The position numbers were made by a program, and so were the translations under genes. DNA of 64,000 nucleotides. Origin: Holophagaceae bacterium. Its GTDB lineage: Bacteria > Acidobacteriota > Holophagae > Holophagales > Holophagaceae. The notes below the pieces were generated by a model, which worked only from the letters and a program-made list of their open reading frames with translations, was not told where the DNA came from and made no database searches. The stretch lies in the NCBI GenBank assembly GCA_025361125.1, contig JANYBM010000140.1, positions 1 through 64,000 of the forward strand, given 5' to 3'. Position 1 is the stretch's first letter; each line of letters opens with the position of its first letter. Shown in pieces: positions 8,866 to 18,542 of this stretch.

Positions 8866-10308
8866 TTATTTTGAACCCTGGAGCAGATTTTGACCGCCCA
8901 TCGGCTGTGGAGTCCGCCTCCCTGGATCCAGCCGGTGGAAACCCCAGGTTCCGATTATCAATAGCACCACGCAAACGGTCGCGGTGGTTTCACGAACCAG
9001 GAATTCACCCTCACCCGCGGCGCCTCGAACACTCACCGAGAGCGCACCCATAGCCAGCACCAGCGCGGCCAGGCGCAAAGGGCCGAGCATCGGCGCAACC
9101 AACCCTTGAACTTCCAAACTCCCAAGGCGTAGGACGCTCACCGCAAAAAAAGCCGAGGCTGCCAACCATAGAGCCGCCGCCAGGATGGCCCCGATTCGCC
9201 GGATGCGGGCGACACCGACGCCTTCCACATAAACGGGTTGGAGCAGCCCCGCCAGCAGCAAGGCAAGAAAAGGATAGGCCACCAGCGGATCAGTTCCTCG
9301 TGTGCCATCAGCCCAGATACTCATCGGAAAAGGAACCAGAAACGCAATCATCAGGAACCGCGCCATAGGCGATTTATGGGCGCCGCTACCTCTCAGGAAA
9401 ATAATAAGAGCAGGCAGCAGAAGCACCCATGGAAACGAGTCCCGCACCAGGTATTCAGCGTAAATCCAGAGGGGTTGAACCTGGGAAAGACCGCGTAGCA
9501 AAAGGTACAAATTCGGTACTGCTACGAAGCCAAAGAAATAGCTCAAGATCGCTATAAATAGTAAGACGACCAACCCTGGATTGAGTAAGGATTCCTTCAC
9601 TGCTTTCCAATCTTTTTGCCACAGCAGAAAGATTACTAGGAGTAACGCCGAGAGCAGGAGAGCTTGCGAGCCCTTCACGAGAAAAGTGCAACAAAGCCAC
9701 AAGTAGGACCGTCTAAACCAGCGTTTATGTTCCTCCTGGTCGCCTTCAGCTTCATGCCGGAGCAACAGATAGCCCGCCAGCCAGCAGAGCCAGCTCCACC
9801 CGAGCATCGCAGTGAAGAGCAGATCCACCTGAATGGCCTGGGACTGCCAGAACCACAACGGTGTCGAGCAAAGAATCAGCATGGCGAGGTCCGCCACATC
9901 ACTTTGGAAGAAACGGGACGCCCACCGCCGGAAATAAAAAAGAAACAGGACGGAGCTGAGCACCGAAGGAATTCGCATCAGCCAAGGCAAATAAACAGGC
10001 GTAGAGACACCTCCATCAGCTCCAACCACCATTGCCGGAAGTTTTGCCAGCCAGAGATATAGGGGTGATAGCCCACTGGAATAGCTCATCCCGCTCGCAG
10101 GTGGGAGCCATTGCCCGCGCACAAGGAGGTTCTGCGTGAGGTCCGCTGCAAAACGTTCATCGGGCCCCCACAAACCCCGACTGAACATCACCATGATGAG
10201 CATCAAACCATACAGGATGACCACGCGGTTTTCCCGCACTAGCTCTCCTAATTGCTGGCCCGGCAAACGTGCTTCGCGGTGCTCGGAAAACTCATCGAAT
10301 TCATCCAT
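8866..10308 (-). CDS. ArnT-like glycosyltransferase family 39/83 membrane protein
   Basis: 480 aa polytopic protein; GLWGPDERFAADLTQNLLVRGQWLPP resembles the ArnT W-E-PDE.RYAE motif. Confidence 0.7.
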   Translation of the reverse strand: MDEFDEFSEHREARLPGQQLGELVRENRVVILYGLMLIMVMFSRGLWGPDERFAADLTQNLLVRGQWLPPASGMSYSSGLSPLYLWLAKLPAMVVGADGGVSTPVYLPWLMRIPSVLSSVLFLFYFRRWASRFFQSDVADLAMLILCSTPLWFWQSQAIQVDLLFTAMLGWSWLCWLAGYLLLRHEAEGDQEEHKRWFRRSYLWLCCTFLVKGSQALLLSALLLVIFLLWQKDWKAVKESLLNPGLVVLLFIAILSYFFGFVAVPNLYLLLRGLSQVQPLWIYAEYLVRDSFPWVLLLPALIIFLRGSGAHKSPMARFLMIAFLVPFPMSIWADGTRGTDPLVAYPFLALLLAGLLQPVYVEGVGVARIRRIGAILAAALWLAASAFFAVSVLRLGSLEVQGLVAPMLGPLRLAALVLAMGALSVSVRGAAGEGEFLVRETTATVCVVLLIIGTWGFHRLDPGRRTPQPMGGQNLLQGSK

Positions 10309-10372
10309 CCCTCAGTGTCCCCCGGCCCCTCCATACTGCAAAGCGCATACTGGTTGGGTGTAAGGAGACCCT

Positions 10373-10654
10373 ATGCGTACCTTCATTCTTTGCTCACTGC
10401 TCACGGTGCTTCCTTGCGCCATGCAGGGCACCAAGGAACAGCTGAAATCGGATTTCAAAGAGGCCGGAAAGGATATCAGTAGGGCAGCGAAGAAAGTCGG
10501 CCATGCCGCCAAGGAAGGCGGAAAAAAGATTGGCAAGGTTGCGAAAGAAAGTGGCAAGGCCGTTGGAAAAGGTGCCAAAGAAGCGGGTGAAGGGGTCGCA
10601 AAAGGTGCCAAGGAAACCGGGAAGGGTGTTAAGAAGGCCTTCAAGGAAAATTAG
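10373..10654 (+). CDS. Putatively exported Lys/Ala/Gly-rich protein with 11-residue LEA3-like repeats
   Basis: 93 aa; MRTFILCSLLTVLPCAMQ signal-like N-terminus, then AAKKVGHAAKE GGKKIGKVAKE SGKAVGKGAKE AGEGVAKGAKE TGKGVKKAFKE. RBS-like aaggaga upstream. Confidence 0.75.
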   Translation: MRTFILCSLLTVLPCAMQGTKEQLKSDFKEAGKDISRAAKKVGHAAKEGGKKIGKVAKESGKAVGKGAKEAGEGVAKGAKETGKGVKKAFKEN

Positions 10655-10658
10655 CTTT

Positions 10659-12338
10659 CTATTTCAGCCGTGCCAACACCGCGCCGGGGCTGCGTGCCAC
10701 CTCGTTCCAGGCTCCGCGCTCTGCCTCGGACAAACTGTTCCATTCACCCCGATGAGCCAGGACCATCACCGGTCTGGATGGATCCTCCGATCTCATGCGC
10801 TGGCCCGTGGCGCAGAGTTTTGATGGATTTTCTTCGAACCAACGCTCCTGTTCCACCCTGGGCAGCTGCCCTTTCCCAAATCCCAATTCGCCAGTGCCAG
10901 CCACCACCACACAGCGTTTTTGTGAATGAAAGGGGAGGCCTTGGAAGTACACGCCAAAACTGATCCACTGGGCATTTGAAGGAGCGCGGCGAACCAGCGG
11001 GGCCACATCTTTCCCCGCACTGGCCACCATGTCGGCGACAAAAACCAACGCCAACATGCAACCTCCCAGCGACGCCATCCAGCGCGGCGCGGTCAAGTGC
11101 TTTGGGAACAACGCGAAGAGGCCCACCAGCCCAAACACAACACCTAGTCCCATCACCCAGCCTTGCCCACCCTCCAGATCCTTTGCAAAGAGCAACCCAC
11201 CCATGAGGAAAATGGCACCAAGCACGAACAATTCCATGGCGATGCGCCGGAGACTTTGGAATTCTTCGCCCTTTTCTTCGAAGGTACAACCCAAGGCCAG
11301 CACTGGAACCACCACCGGCAGAATGTAGGGCGCAAGCTTCGAGCCCGACAAGGTGAAGAAAAACAGGGGCCAGGCGAACCCCATCATCATCGTCGCTACG
11401 GTCCAACGATTTAATGTAGCCTCTATGCCTTGAGGCCCTGTGGTCCTACGCATGAAAGCAAAGCCCCGCCTCAGTCCCACCAGACTCAAGCTAAGCCAAG
11501 GGAGCATTCCCACTGAAAGGATTCCCAAAAAGTAGAACTTATCCAGAATCGCATTGTCCGAGCCTTGCCTCGCATGCTCATGGGTGAGGAACCGCGTGAG
11601 ATGCTCGTGAATGAAAAAGAACCGCGCATGCCCTGGGTTTGCCTTGTTGACGAAGTAGAACCAGGGTGCCGTCAGCGCGAAAAACACCAGCCAGCCTAAA
11701 GGATGAAAACCCACCATCAGCAGGGCTTTTCGTAACTTTAGATCTTTCCAGGCGAAGGGGAGTGAAAGTCCAATAATGCCAACCAACAGCACCAGCGCCA
11801 CCGGTCCCTTGGTGAGTACGGCTGCTGATAAAGCGAGGTAGGTAAGCAAGGTCCAACCCAGTGATGGCTCATCACGGAACCTCACGGCCACGGCTTCTAG
11901 CGAGGCTGTGAGAGTGAGGATCAGGAAAGCGGAAAAGAGCGCATCCAGGGTCAAGAGCTGGCCGCAAACGAAGGTTATCAGGACTGTGGCCGTCATCACC
12001 ACGGCCCAGATGGGTCCCCTGGCTCCAAGTCTTTGCGCCAGCCGCCAGGCGCACCAGAACAGGATCAGCGAGGCCAGTGCCAAAGGCAGCCGCGCTGCTA
12101 CAGCGTTCACTCCGAAGAGCTTCATGGACAGCGCAGAAAGCCAATACTGGAGGGGTGGCTTCTCAAAATAAAGTACGCCATTGAGCGTCGGCGTGAGCCA
12201 ATTTCCAGAGGCCAGCATCTCCCGTGGAATTTCCGCGTAGCGTCCCTCGTCGGGTTCCCAAAGCGGCCGCATAAAAAGCGGCAGCAGCCCCAGGATGGCC
12301 CAGAGCAGCAAGGTGGTGGAGCGGTCGCGTTGGGTCAT
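10659..12338 (-). CDS. ArnT-like undecaprenyl-phosphate glycosyltransferase (GT83/PMT)
   Basis: 559 aa; LFMRPLWEPDEGRYAEIPREMLASGNWLTPTLNGVLYFEKPPLQYWLSALSMKLFG is a classic ArnT N-terminal signature. Confidence 0.88.
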   Translation of the reverse strand: MTQRDRSTTLLLWAILGLLPLFMRPLWEPDEGRYAEIPREMLASGNWLTPTLNGVLYFEKPPLQYWLSALSMKLFGVNAVAARLPLALASLILFWCAWRLAQRLGARGPIWAVVMTATVLITFVCGQLLTLDALFSAFLILTLTASLEAVAVRFRDEPSLGWTLLTYLALSAAVLTKGPVALVLLVGIIGLSLPFAWKDLKLRKALLMVGFHPLGWLVFFALTAPWFYFVNKANPGHARFFFIHEHLTRFLTHEHARQGSDNAILDKFYFLGILSVGMLPWLSLSLVGLRRGFAFMRRTTGPQGIEATLNRWTVATMMMGFAWPLFFFTLSGSKLAPYILPVVVPVLALGCTFEEKGEEFQSLRRIAMELFVLGAIFLMGGLLFAKDLEGGQGWVMGLGVVFGLVGLFALFPKHLTAPRWMASLGGCMLALVFVADMVASAGKDVAPLVRRAPSNAQWISFGVYFQGLPFHSQKRCVVVAGTGELGFGKGQLPRVEQERWFEENPSKLCATGQRMRSEDPSRPVMVLAHRGEWNSLSEAERGAWNEVARSPGAVLARLK

Positions 12339-12346
12339 ATTGATAG

Positions 12347-12388
12347 CCCTGGGTTCTGAATCCTGGATTTGAGGTCTGTAGGCTGCGG
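12347..12388. repeat. Degenerate heptanucleotide tandem repeat
   Basis: ccctggg ttctgaa tcctgga tttgagg tctgtag gctgcgg, in the spacer between ArnT-like and epimerase genes. Confidence 0.5.
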
Positions 12389-12428
12389 CCGCGGTACACG
12401 AGTTTCCTCAAGGCCCGGAAGTCAGGTC

Positions 12429-13478
12429 CTAGGACTCATCCTCCACCTGTTCCATGGCTTCATATTCTTTCAGGAAAAAGTCCAGGCTTTTGGCCAGGGC
12501 CTCCTTCATGCTCACCTTCGGATCAAAACCAAAGGTGTCCTTCATCCGCTGGATGCTTGGGGTGCGGTTGAGCACATCCTGGTAACCCTGACCATAGAAA
12601 TCGGTGCTGCTGACTTCCACGATTTCGCTGAGCTTCACCCCAAGCCTTGCTCGCATGGGGTGTTCCTTCCACAGCTCCCGCAGCATCTCCGCCACTTCCC
12701 GAACACTGTGATCCAGCTTTGGGTTGCCAATATTGAAGATGCGGCCATCGGCCTTGCCACCTTCATTCTTCAAGATCATCATCAGGCCGTCCATGGCGTC
12801 TTCCACGTCCATGAAACAGCGGCGTTGCGCGCCACCATCCACGAGTTGCAAGGGTTCGCCCTGGATCAGGTTCCAAACGAATTGGGTCACCAGCCGGGAG
12901 CTGCCTTCCTTCGCTGTGTTGAGGCTGTCGAGCTTGGGGCCCATCCAGTTGAAGGGCCGGATTAGCGTGAATTTCAGGCCATCCCGTTGGCCGTAAGCCC
13001 AAATGACGCGATCCAGCAGCTGTTTGCTGGTGGAATAGATCCAGCGCTGCATGGCGATGGGGCCAGTCACCAAAGGTGATGTTTCTTCGTCAAAAGCAGC
13101 GTCCTGGCACATGCCATAGACCTCGGAGGTGCTCGGAAACACCATGCGCTTTTTGTACTTCACGCATTGGCGCACGATGCGCAGATTTTCCTCGAAATCC
13201 AGTTCGAAGACCCGCAGCGGGTCCTGGACATAGATCTTCGGAGTGGCGATGGCCACAAGGGGCAATACCACATCGCACTTCTTCACGTGGTATTCGATCC
13301 ATTCCTTGGAGATGGTGATATCACCTTCCACAAAGTGGAAGCGATCGTGGCCCACATATTCAGTAAGTTTGTGGGTGCCAAGATCCATCCCGTACACCTC
13401 CCAATTGGTATCGCGCAAGATGCGCCCCACCAAATGGGAACCGATGAATCCATTGACACCAAGAATGAGAACTTTCAT
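12429..13478 (-). CDS. NAD-dependent epimerase/decarboxylase, ArnA C-terminal-domain-like
   Basis: 349 aa; [20 protein letters not shown] Rossmann motif, [27 protein letters not shown] and [12 protein letters not shown] as in the ArnA dehydrogenase domain. Confidence 0.85.
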   Translation of the reverse strand: MKVLILGVNGFIGSHLVGRILRDTNWEVYGMDLGTHKLTEYVGHDRFHFVEGDITISKEWIEYHVKKCDVVLPLVAIATPKIYVQDPLRVFELDFEENLRIVRQCVKYKKRMVFPSTSEVYGMCQDAAFDEETSPLVTGPIAMQRWIYSTSKQLLDRVIWAYGQRDGLKFTLIRPFNWMGPKLDSLNTAKEGSSRLVTQFVWNLIQGEPLQLVDGGAQRRCFMDVEDAMDGLMMILKNEGGKADGRIFNIGNPKLDHSVREVAEMLRELWKEHPMRARLGVKLSEIVEVSSTDFYGQGYQDVLNRTPSIQRMKDTFGFDPKVSMKEALAKSLDFFLKEYEAMEQVEDES

Positions 13479-13535
13479 GAATCTCTCCGAGCCAAACCAT
13501 TGAGTCTACCAGCGCAACACCACAAAGGATGAACT

Positions 13536-13602
13536 GGAACCACAAAGACACTGCGGCCACAAAGAGGCGAGCATTCAGTATGTCCCGCGTCTTCATGGTT
13601 CC
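13536..13602. repeat. Imperfect inverted repeat with CACAAAG motifs
   Basis: GGAACCACAAAGACAC...CGTCTTCATGGTTCC, in an intergenic gap that also carries CCACAAAG at 13520-13528 and 13557-13564, and CTTTGTGG near 13616. Confidence 0.6.
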
Positions 13603-13654
13603 GCTTTTTTGGCGCCTTTGTGGCTTCCCCGCGATCGCGGAGGGGGCCCTGGAC

Positions 13655-14710
13655 TCAAACCCGGCAAACCACTTTTCCAAAGCCCTGCCCTGCTTCCAAA
13701 TATCGCTGTGCTTCAGGGTACTCCGCAAGATCGAATATCCGATCAAGCACCGGCCGGAAAGGCGGGTTGGTGGGGTTGCGCTGGACATGGGCCAGCAAGG
13801 TCCATAGGTGTTCGCGGCGGCCCATGTAGGAGCCAATGAATGTGAGCTGCTTGGCGAAGAGCGTGCGGAGGTCCAGCGTGATGTCTCGGCCCGTGGTGGC
13901 GCCGCAGGTGACGATTCGACCCCCACGAGAGACGGCGGCAACACTGGCCTCCCAGCTGGCTGCCCCGGTGTGTTCGAAGACCAGGTCCACGCCGCGCTTT
14001 TGGGTGAGGTCCTTTACTTTTTTGGCGACGTCTTCGGTGCCGCGCACGATGACATGTTCTGCTCCCAATTCCCAGCACTTCACGGCCTTCATCTGATTGC
14101 CCACTACGGCGATGGGCTGGCCGCCGAGAAACTTCACCAGCTGGATGGCCGCGCTCCCCACGCCGCTGCCACCGCCCCACACCAGGACCGTTTCGCCGGG
14201 CTTCAGCTTGGCTTTATACACAAGCATTTCCCACGCGGTGAGAAAGACCAGGGGAAAGGCCGCCGCCTGCTCGAAATCCCAGTTGCCCGGAATCGGCAGC
14301 AGATTGGCTGCCGGCACCAGCACATGAGTTGAGGCGGTGCCATCGCAGCCATTACCCATCACTTTGTAATCACGACACAGCATGTCGTCGCCCCGCAGAC
14401 AGGCAGCGCAGACGCCGCAGGAGAGCCCCGGCGCGATCATCACGCTGCCCCCCAGCTCCACGTCCGGTGGCAGGGCCGTGCCTTCGCCCACGGCGTCCAC
14501 GGTGCCGGCCCCATCGCACCCCGGTGTCACCGGCAGTGGCAATGGATAGCCCTTCATCCCGACCGTGGTCCAAAGATCCAGGTGGTTGAGCGCCATAGCC
14601 TTCAGCTGAAGCCTTACCCAGCCTGGCTTTGGAGCCTGTGGCTCAAAGTTTTCGCGTACCACCGAACCGGCGGGACCGTGTTCATTCACACGAAAACGAT
14701 AGGCGTTCAT
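13655..14710 (-). CDS. Zinc-containing alcohol dehydrogenase / quinone oxidoreductase (MDR family)
   Basis: 351 aa; VTPGCDGAGTVDAVGEG, CGVCAACLRGDDMLC structural Zn site, VLVWGGGSGVGSAAIQLVKFLG. Confidence 0.88.
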   Translation of the reverse strand: MNAYRFRVNEHGPAGSVVRENFEPQAPKPGWVRLQLKAMALNHLDLWTTVGMKGYPLPLPVTPGCDGAGTVDAVGEGTALPPDVELGGSVMIAPGLSCGVCAACLRGDDMLCRDYKVMGNGCDGTASTHVLVPAANLLPIPGNWDFEQAAAFPLVFLTAWEMLVYKAKLKPGETVLVWGGGSGVGSAAIQLVKFLGGQPIAVVGNQMKAVKCWELGAEHVIVRGTEDVAKKVKDLTQKRGVDLVFEHTGAASWEASVAAVSRGGRIVTCGATTGRDITLDLRTLFAKQLTFIGSYMGRREHLWTLLAHVQRNPTNPPFRPVLDRIFDLAEYPEAQRYLEAGQGFGKVVCRV

Positions 14711-14721
14711 AGAGGCTCCTT

Positions 14722-14735
14722 GGGCTATGGGCTAT
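14722..14735. repeat. Two-unit heptanucleotide repeat (gggctat)2
   Basis: ccttgggctatgggctattttg, immediately upstream of the dehydrogenase gene. Confidence 0.4.
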
Positions 14736-14812
14736 TTTGTAGCAAGGGCTCTGATGGAGCTGCTTTTACCTGAGACTTCCTAAAATCGCCAACTGTGAAT
14801 TGCAAACCAAAT

Positions 14813-15832
14813 TCATTCCGATTTCAACGATCGCTTCATGAGCCGCCCAACGGCTTCTTTTGGATCGGCGCCATCCAGCAACCGGGCCACTTCTCCGGTG
14901 ATGGGCATCTCCACGCCCCATTGCAGGCCCAATGCCAGTGCGGCTTGGGTGGTGCTGGCGCCCTCCATTACTTGCCCGCCCATCAACTCCTGAGCTTCCG
15001 CCATGGTTTTCCCCTCGGCGAGATAGGCGCCCAGCCTGCGGTTGCGGCTTTGGGGTCCCGTGGCTGTAAGTAGCAGATCACCCATGCCCGCCAGACCCAT
15101 GACCGTATCTGGTTGGCCGCCCATGGCCGCCACAAGTCGCGCGATTTCGGCCAGACCGCGAGTGATGAGCGCCGCTCGCGCATTGTGCCCAAGGCCCAGA
15201 GCTTCCACCAGACCTGCGGCGATGGCGAGAATATTTTTCAGTGCGCCACACAGCTCCACGCCCGCCACATCGCGGCTCAAATAAATACGCAAATGCTCAG
15301 TGGCCAAATTGTGCTGAAGAACCCTGGCCCGTTCATCCGAGACGCTGAAAGGCAGCGCCATGACCATGGCGGAAGGAAGATTTCTCGCCACTTCATCTGC
15401 GAAGGTCGGGCCCGACAGTACGCCCACGGGAATGCCTAAAAGAGGTTCCAGCGCTTCAGATAGGCACTGATGACTGTCCGCCAGGATGCCCTTGCTGGTG
15501 TGCAGCAATACGTCTGGCGTTTGCGCCGTCCAATTGGGCGCCTGGGCTCGCAATGCCGTCCAGGCGTCGGGGCTGGCTTGGGTGGCGATACTGGAAATCC
15601 ACAAGGGCGCCATGAAGGCAGCTGTAGGGTCAGACATAGGGTGGAGGTTTGGCGGCAGTTCACTGCCGTTCAAGCGCGGATGATGCCTCGTGGCGGCCAG
15701 TTCCGCCATTTTCGAAGGGGTATGACCCCAGAGTGCAACCTGGTGTCCGGCCCGGGCCCAAGCGATGGCCAGGGCCGTACCCCACACGCCGGCTCCGAAT
15801 ATGGCGAGGTCAGGATGCGGTGAACTAGACAT
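14813..15832 (-). CDS. gpsA: Glycerol-3-phosphate dehydrogenase [NAD(P)+]
   Basis: Start moved to MSSSPHPDLAIFGAGVWGTALAIAWARAGH; VLSGPTFADEVA, GALKNILAIAAGL and LAGMGDLLLTATGPQSRNRRLG motifs. Confidence 0.92.
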   Translation of the reverse strand: MSSSPHPDLAIFGAGVWGTALAIAWARAGHQVALWGHTPSKMAELAATRHHPRLNGSELPPNLHPMSDPTAAFMAPLWISSIATQASPDAWTALRAQAPNWTAQTPDVLLHTSKGILADSHQCLSEALEPLLGIPVGVLSGPTFADEVARNLPSAMVMALPFSVSDERARVLQHNLATEHLRIYLSRDVAGVELCGALKNILAIAAGLVEALGLGHNARAALITRGLAEIARLVAAMGGQPDTVMGLAGMGDLLLTATGPQSRNRRLGAYLAEGKTMAEAQELMGGQVMEGASTTQAALALGLQWGVEMPITGEVARLLDGADPKEAVGRLMKRSLKSE

Positions 15833-16490
15833 GAGGTACAGCTTCAGGCTTGGAGCCCCAAAGTTTAGCTTCGGTACCCGCCTGCAAACGCCGGATATTC
15901 TCGCTGTGCTTGGCGATGACCAGCACTGCGATGCAGACCCACGCGAACAGATAGGGTGCGTGCTCTCCAAGCGCGCGAAAGCCACCGTAAGGACCGCTCA
16001 GGGCCACTAGCACAACCTCCAGAGGCAGCATGAGAGCTGCCAGGATGCTACCGAGGCTTACATGCCTCGTGAGCCAGAGGGCCGCCACGAAGAAGGCTAA
16101 TGGCAGTGCGCCCAGTCGCCATTGCACAGCCAAGATGATGCCAAGGGCGGTCGCTACGCCTTTGCCTCCCTTGAATCCCAGCATGGGCGAGAAGACGTGG
16201 CCCAATACCGCCGCGAAACCAAGCCATGGTAGTAAGGACTCGCCGATTCCAGCGCGGCGGGCCAGGAGCACTGGGACAATTCCCTTGGCAACATCCAGCA
16301 GCAACACCAGGATCCCAGCACCCTTTCCAGCCACCCGGCTGACATTCGTGGCGCCGATATTGCCACTGCCCTTGGACCGCACATCCCCCTGCCCCAGAAG
16401 CTTTACTACGATCAGCCCAAAAGGGATGCTGCCGCAGAAAAAAGCACCAAGGAACCCTAGCGCTAGCTTAATTGGTTGGGTTGATTCCAT
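15825..16490 (-). CDS. plsY: Glycerol-3-phosphate acyltransferase PlsY
   Basis: 221 aa; GSIPFGLIVVK, DVRSKGSGNIGATNVSRVAGKGAG, GHVFSPMLGFKGGKGVATALG. Confidence 0.93.
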   Translation of the reverse strand: MESTQPIKLALGFLGAFFCGSIPFGLIVVKLLGQGDVRSKGSGNIGATNVSRVAGKGAGILVLLLDVAKGIVPVLLARRAGIGESLLPWLGFAAVLGHVFSPMLGFKGGKGVATALGIILAVQWRLGALPLAFFVAALWLTRHVSLGSILAALMLPLEVVLVALSGPYGGFRALGEHAPYLFAWVCIAVLVIAKHSENIRRLQAGTEAKLWGSKPEAVPHV

Positions 16491-16511
16491 CGAATCACCT
16501 TAGCAGAGGCA

Positions 16512-16574
16512 GTGGGTTGTGGGCTGTGGACTGTAGGCTGCGGGCGGCAAGCTCCAGGCCTCCGGCTTTAACCT
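16512..16574. repeat. Degenerate heptanucleotide tandem repeat
   Basis: gtgggtt gtgggct gtggact gtaggct gcgggcg gcaagct ccaggcc tccggct ttaacct, in the cinA-plsY spacer. Confidence 0.65.
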
Positions 16575-16625
16575 CGCGACCCTCAATGCTCAACTTCTGC
16601 TGCCATCAGCCCGGGCCATCCAGGC

Positions 16626-17897
16626 TCACTTCCTGCAGAGCATGCGCCTAAGGAGATCCAGGGCTCTGGCGGCACCACGCAATTGGATATCAAGGCGATC
16701 TCCGGAAACAAGAAAAGTGTATGTTTCTTCACTTTGAGGCCCGACCACGGCTACGACGCATTCACCCAGCTGGTGGTCTTTCCCCCCTGAGTCCAGGTTT
16801 GGTCCCGCATTGCCAGTTATGGCAAGCCCCCAGGTGGTGTTCAACTTTTCGCGGATACCCTTCGCGAGGGCCAGGGTGGTGGGCTCGCTTATGGTCCCGT
16901 GTTTCTGAAGGATGGCTGGATCGATGCCCGTGAGCACGAGCTTGGCCGAGGCACTGTAGACCACCGCGCCGCCAGCAAAAACCTCGCTGGCGCCTGGAAT
17001 GGCTGTGAGCCTTGAAGCGACTAGGCCGCCGCTCATGCTTTCAGCCACCGCCAGGGTTTCGTTTCTTGTTTTCAGGGCATCCAACACCACGCTTTCGAGA
17101 TCACCGCTGCCGACACAAGCCAAATCCTCGCCCAGTTCTGATGCCAACTCCGCCCGCGCCGCATCCAGCAACGCAGAATCAGTGCTACGCACTACAAACT
17201 CCACTTGGGTGAGCCCTGCGAGGATAGTCCAGTCAAGCTGCGAATGCCGTCCGCGAATGGTTTCGGTGCGTTGATCCAAGGTGCTTTCTGGCACCCCGCA
17301 AACCACCACGCGCAGGGTATGCATAGGAGTTCCGGCCAATGGTTTCAAGCGTGGCTCCACCTGATCCAACCACATGCGTTTCATTTCCCTCGGCACGCCC
17401 GGCAGCAGGAAAATGTGCTTCCCTCCCCGTTCCCAGAGCACGCCAGGAGCCGTTCCCAAAGGATTCGGCAGTGGTTTTGATCCTTCCGGAAAGAGCACTT
17501 GCTTGAAATTCGCAGGTGGGGGAACGCGCTGACGCTGCGCGTACCAGGCCACGAGATCCTCACGGCTAGGGGTATCCTCCACCAGCTCTACTCCAAAAGT
17601 GTCGGCCCATACTTCCTTGGTGAAATCGTCAAAGGTGGGGCCCAGGCCTCCGGTGCAGATGATCACCTCGCTGCGTCGAAAGGCCTCCTGGCAGAGTTCT
17701 GCGAGATCTTCCCGGTGGTCCCCCACAGCCGTCTTCCGATGAAGCCATAGACCCAGCCCGGCCAAGCGTTCAGAGATCCACACGGAATTGGTGTCCAGCC
17801 GCTTGGTCGTGAGCAGTTCCGAGCCGATGGCGATGCATTCGATACGCACAGGTACTCCGTGTGATCCGGGTGGTGAAAACGGGAACGGGTGATTCAT
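16626..17897 (-). CDS. cinA: CinA family protein (competence/damage-inducible)
   Basis: RIECIAIGSELLTTKRLDTNSVWISERLAGLG, ICTGGLGPTFDDFTKE, LPGVPREMKRMW; C-terminal ETLAVAESMSGGLVASRLTAIPGASEVFAGGAVVYS. Confidence 0.93.
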   Translation of the reverse strand: MNHPFPFSPPGSHGVPVRIECIAIGSELLTTKRLDTNSVWISERLAGLGLWLHRKTAVGDHREDLAELCQEAFRRSEVIICTGGLGPTFDDFTKEVWADTFGVELVEDTPSREDLVAWYAQRQRVPPPANFKQVLFPEGSKPLPNPLGTAPGVLWERGGKHIFLLPGVPREMKRMWLDQVEPRLKPLAGTPMHTLRVVVCGVPESTLDQRTETIRGRHSQLDWTILAGLTQVEFVVRSTDSALLDAARAELASELGEDLACVGSGDLESVVLDALKTRNETLAVAESMSGGLVASRLTAIPGASEVFAGGAVVYSASAKLVLTGIDPAILQKHGTISEPTTLALAKGIREKLNTTWGLAITGNAGPNLDSGGKDHQLGECVVAVVGPQSEETYTFLVSGDRLDIQLRGAARALDLLRRMLCRK

Positions 17898-18009
17898 TTT
17901 CGATTTGCAATTGAAGCTTTACCGAAAGTGCATGTTCCGAAATTGCCTTTGGAACTATTTTGAGCCCTTCGAGTCGAGCCGGGATACCCCAGGGTAGTAG
18001 CCTTGAACA

Positions 18010-18288
18010 ATGATCATCCCCGATATTGACGACCTGGTGCTGGAGCATGACGACGAAACGGCTCTTGAAGAGTTGGGCCGGCGAGTGCTGAGCCGCGGTC
18101 CCTGGACCACCGTCGCCTTTCTTGTCAAAACCCGCAACGATCCAGAAGCGACTTGGGAAGGCCCCTTTCTCTGGCTGCACCGCTATCAGAAAGTGGCGCA
18201 AGGCTACAAGCTCGTGAGCCGCTTCCACACCACCGACAAAGGCCAGCTGGACACGTTGCTGGATGCGTTGCGAAGCTGGGATCTTTGA
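18010..18288 (+). CDS. Hypothetical protein
   Basis: 92 aa acidic ORF in the gap between two minus-strand genes; no overlapping better candidate. Confidence 0.5.
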   Translation: MIIPDIDDLVLEHDDETALEELGRRVLSRGPWTTVAFLVKTRNDPEATWEGPFLWLHRYQKVAQGYKLVSRFHTTDKGQLDTLLDALRSWDL

Positions 18289-18342
18289 GCTACCCGCTTT
18301 TGTTCCATTTTTAGAAAGATGCGCCGGAGGCGCTCCCAGATT

Positions 18343-18370
18343 GGCTCCTGGCTGATGGCTGGTGCTTCAC
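18343..18370. repeat. Short heptanucleotide repeat (ggctNNt)3
   Basis: ggctcct ggctgat ggctggt gcttcac, running into the stop codon at 18367. Confidence 0.45.
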
Positions 18371-18528
18371 CCAAAATATTCCCTGTCAATCCACCGCGCG
18401 ACCCACAGCCCAAAGCCGCTGGCCACCATCGAAAGCACCACAGCCGTGGTGATCCCCACGAATTCCCCCAACCACCAGCCGATCCATCCGGCGATGGTCA
18501 TAAGCAACATGCTGAGAATTCCTTTCAT
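18367..18528 (-). CDS. Small membrane protein
   Basis: MKGILSMLLMTIAGWIGWWLGEFVGITTAVVLSMVASGFGLWVARWIDREYFG; two TM segments, DUF-like small membrane protein. Confidence 0.55.
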   Translation of the reverse strand: MKGILSMLLMTIAGWIGWWLGEFVGITTAVVLSMVASGFGLWVARWIDREYFG

Positions 18529-18542
18529 GAGTCTCCAGACAG

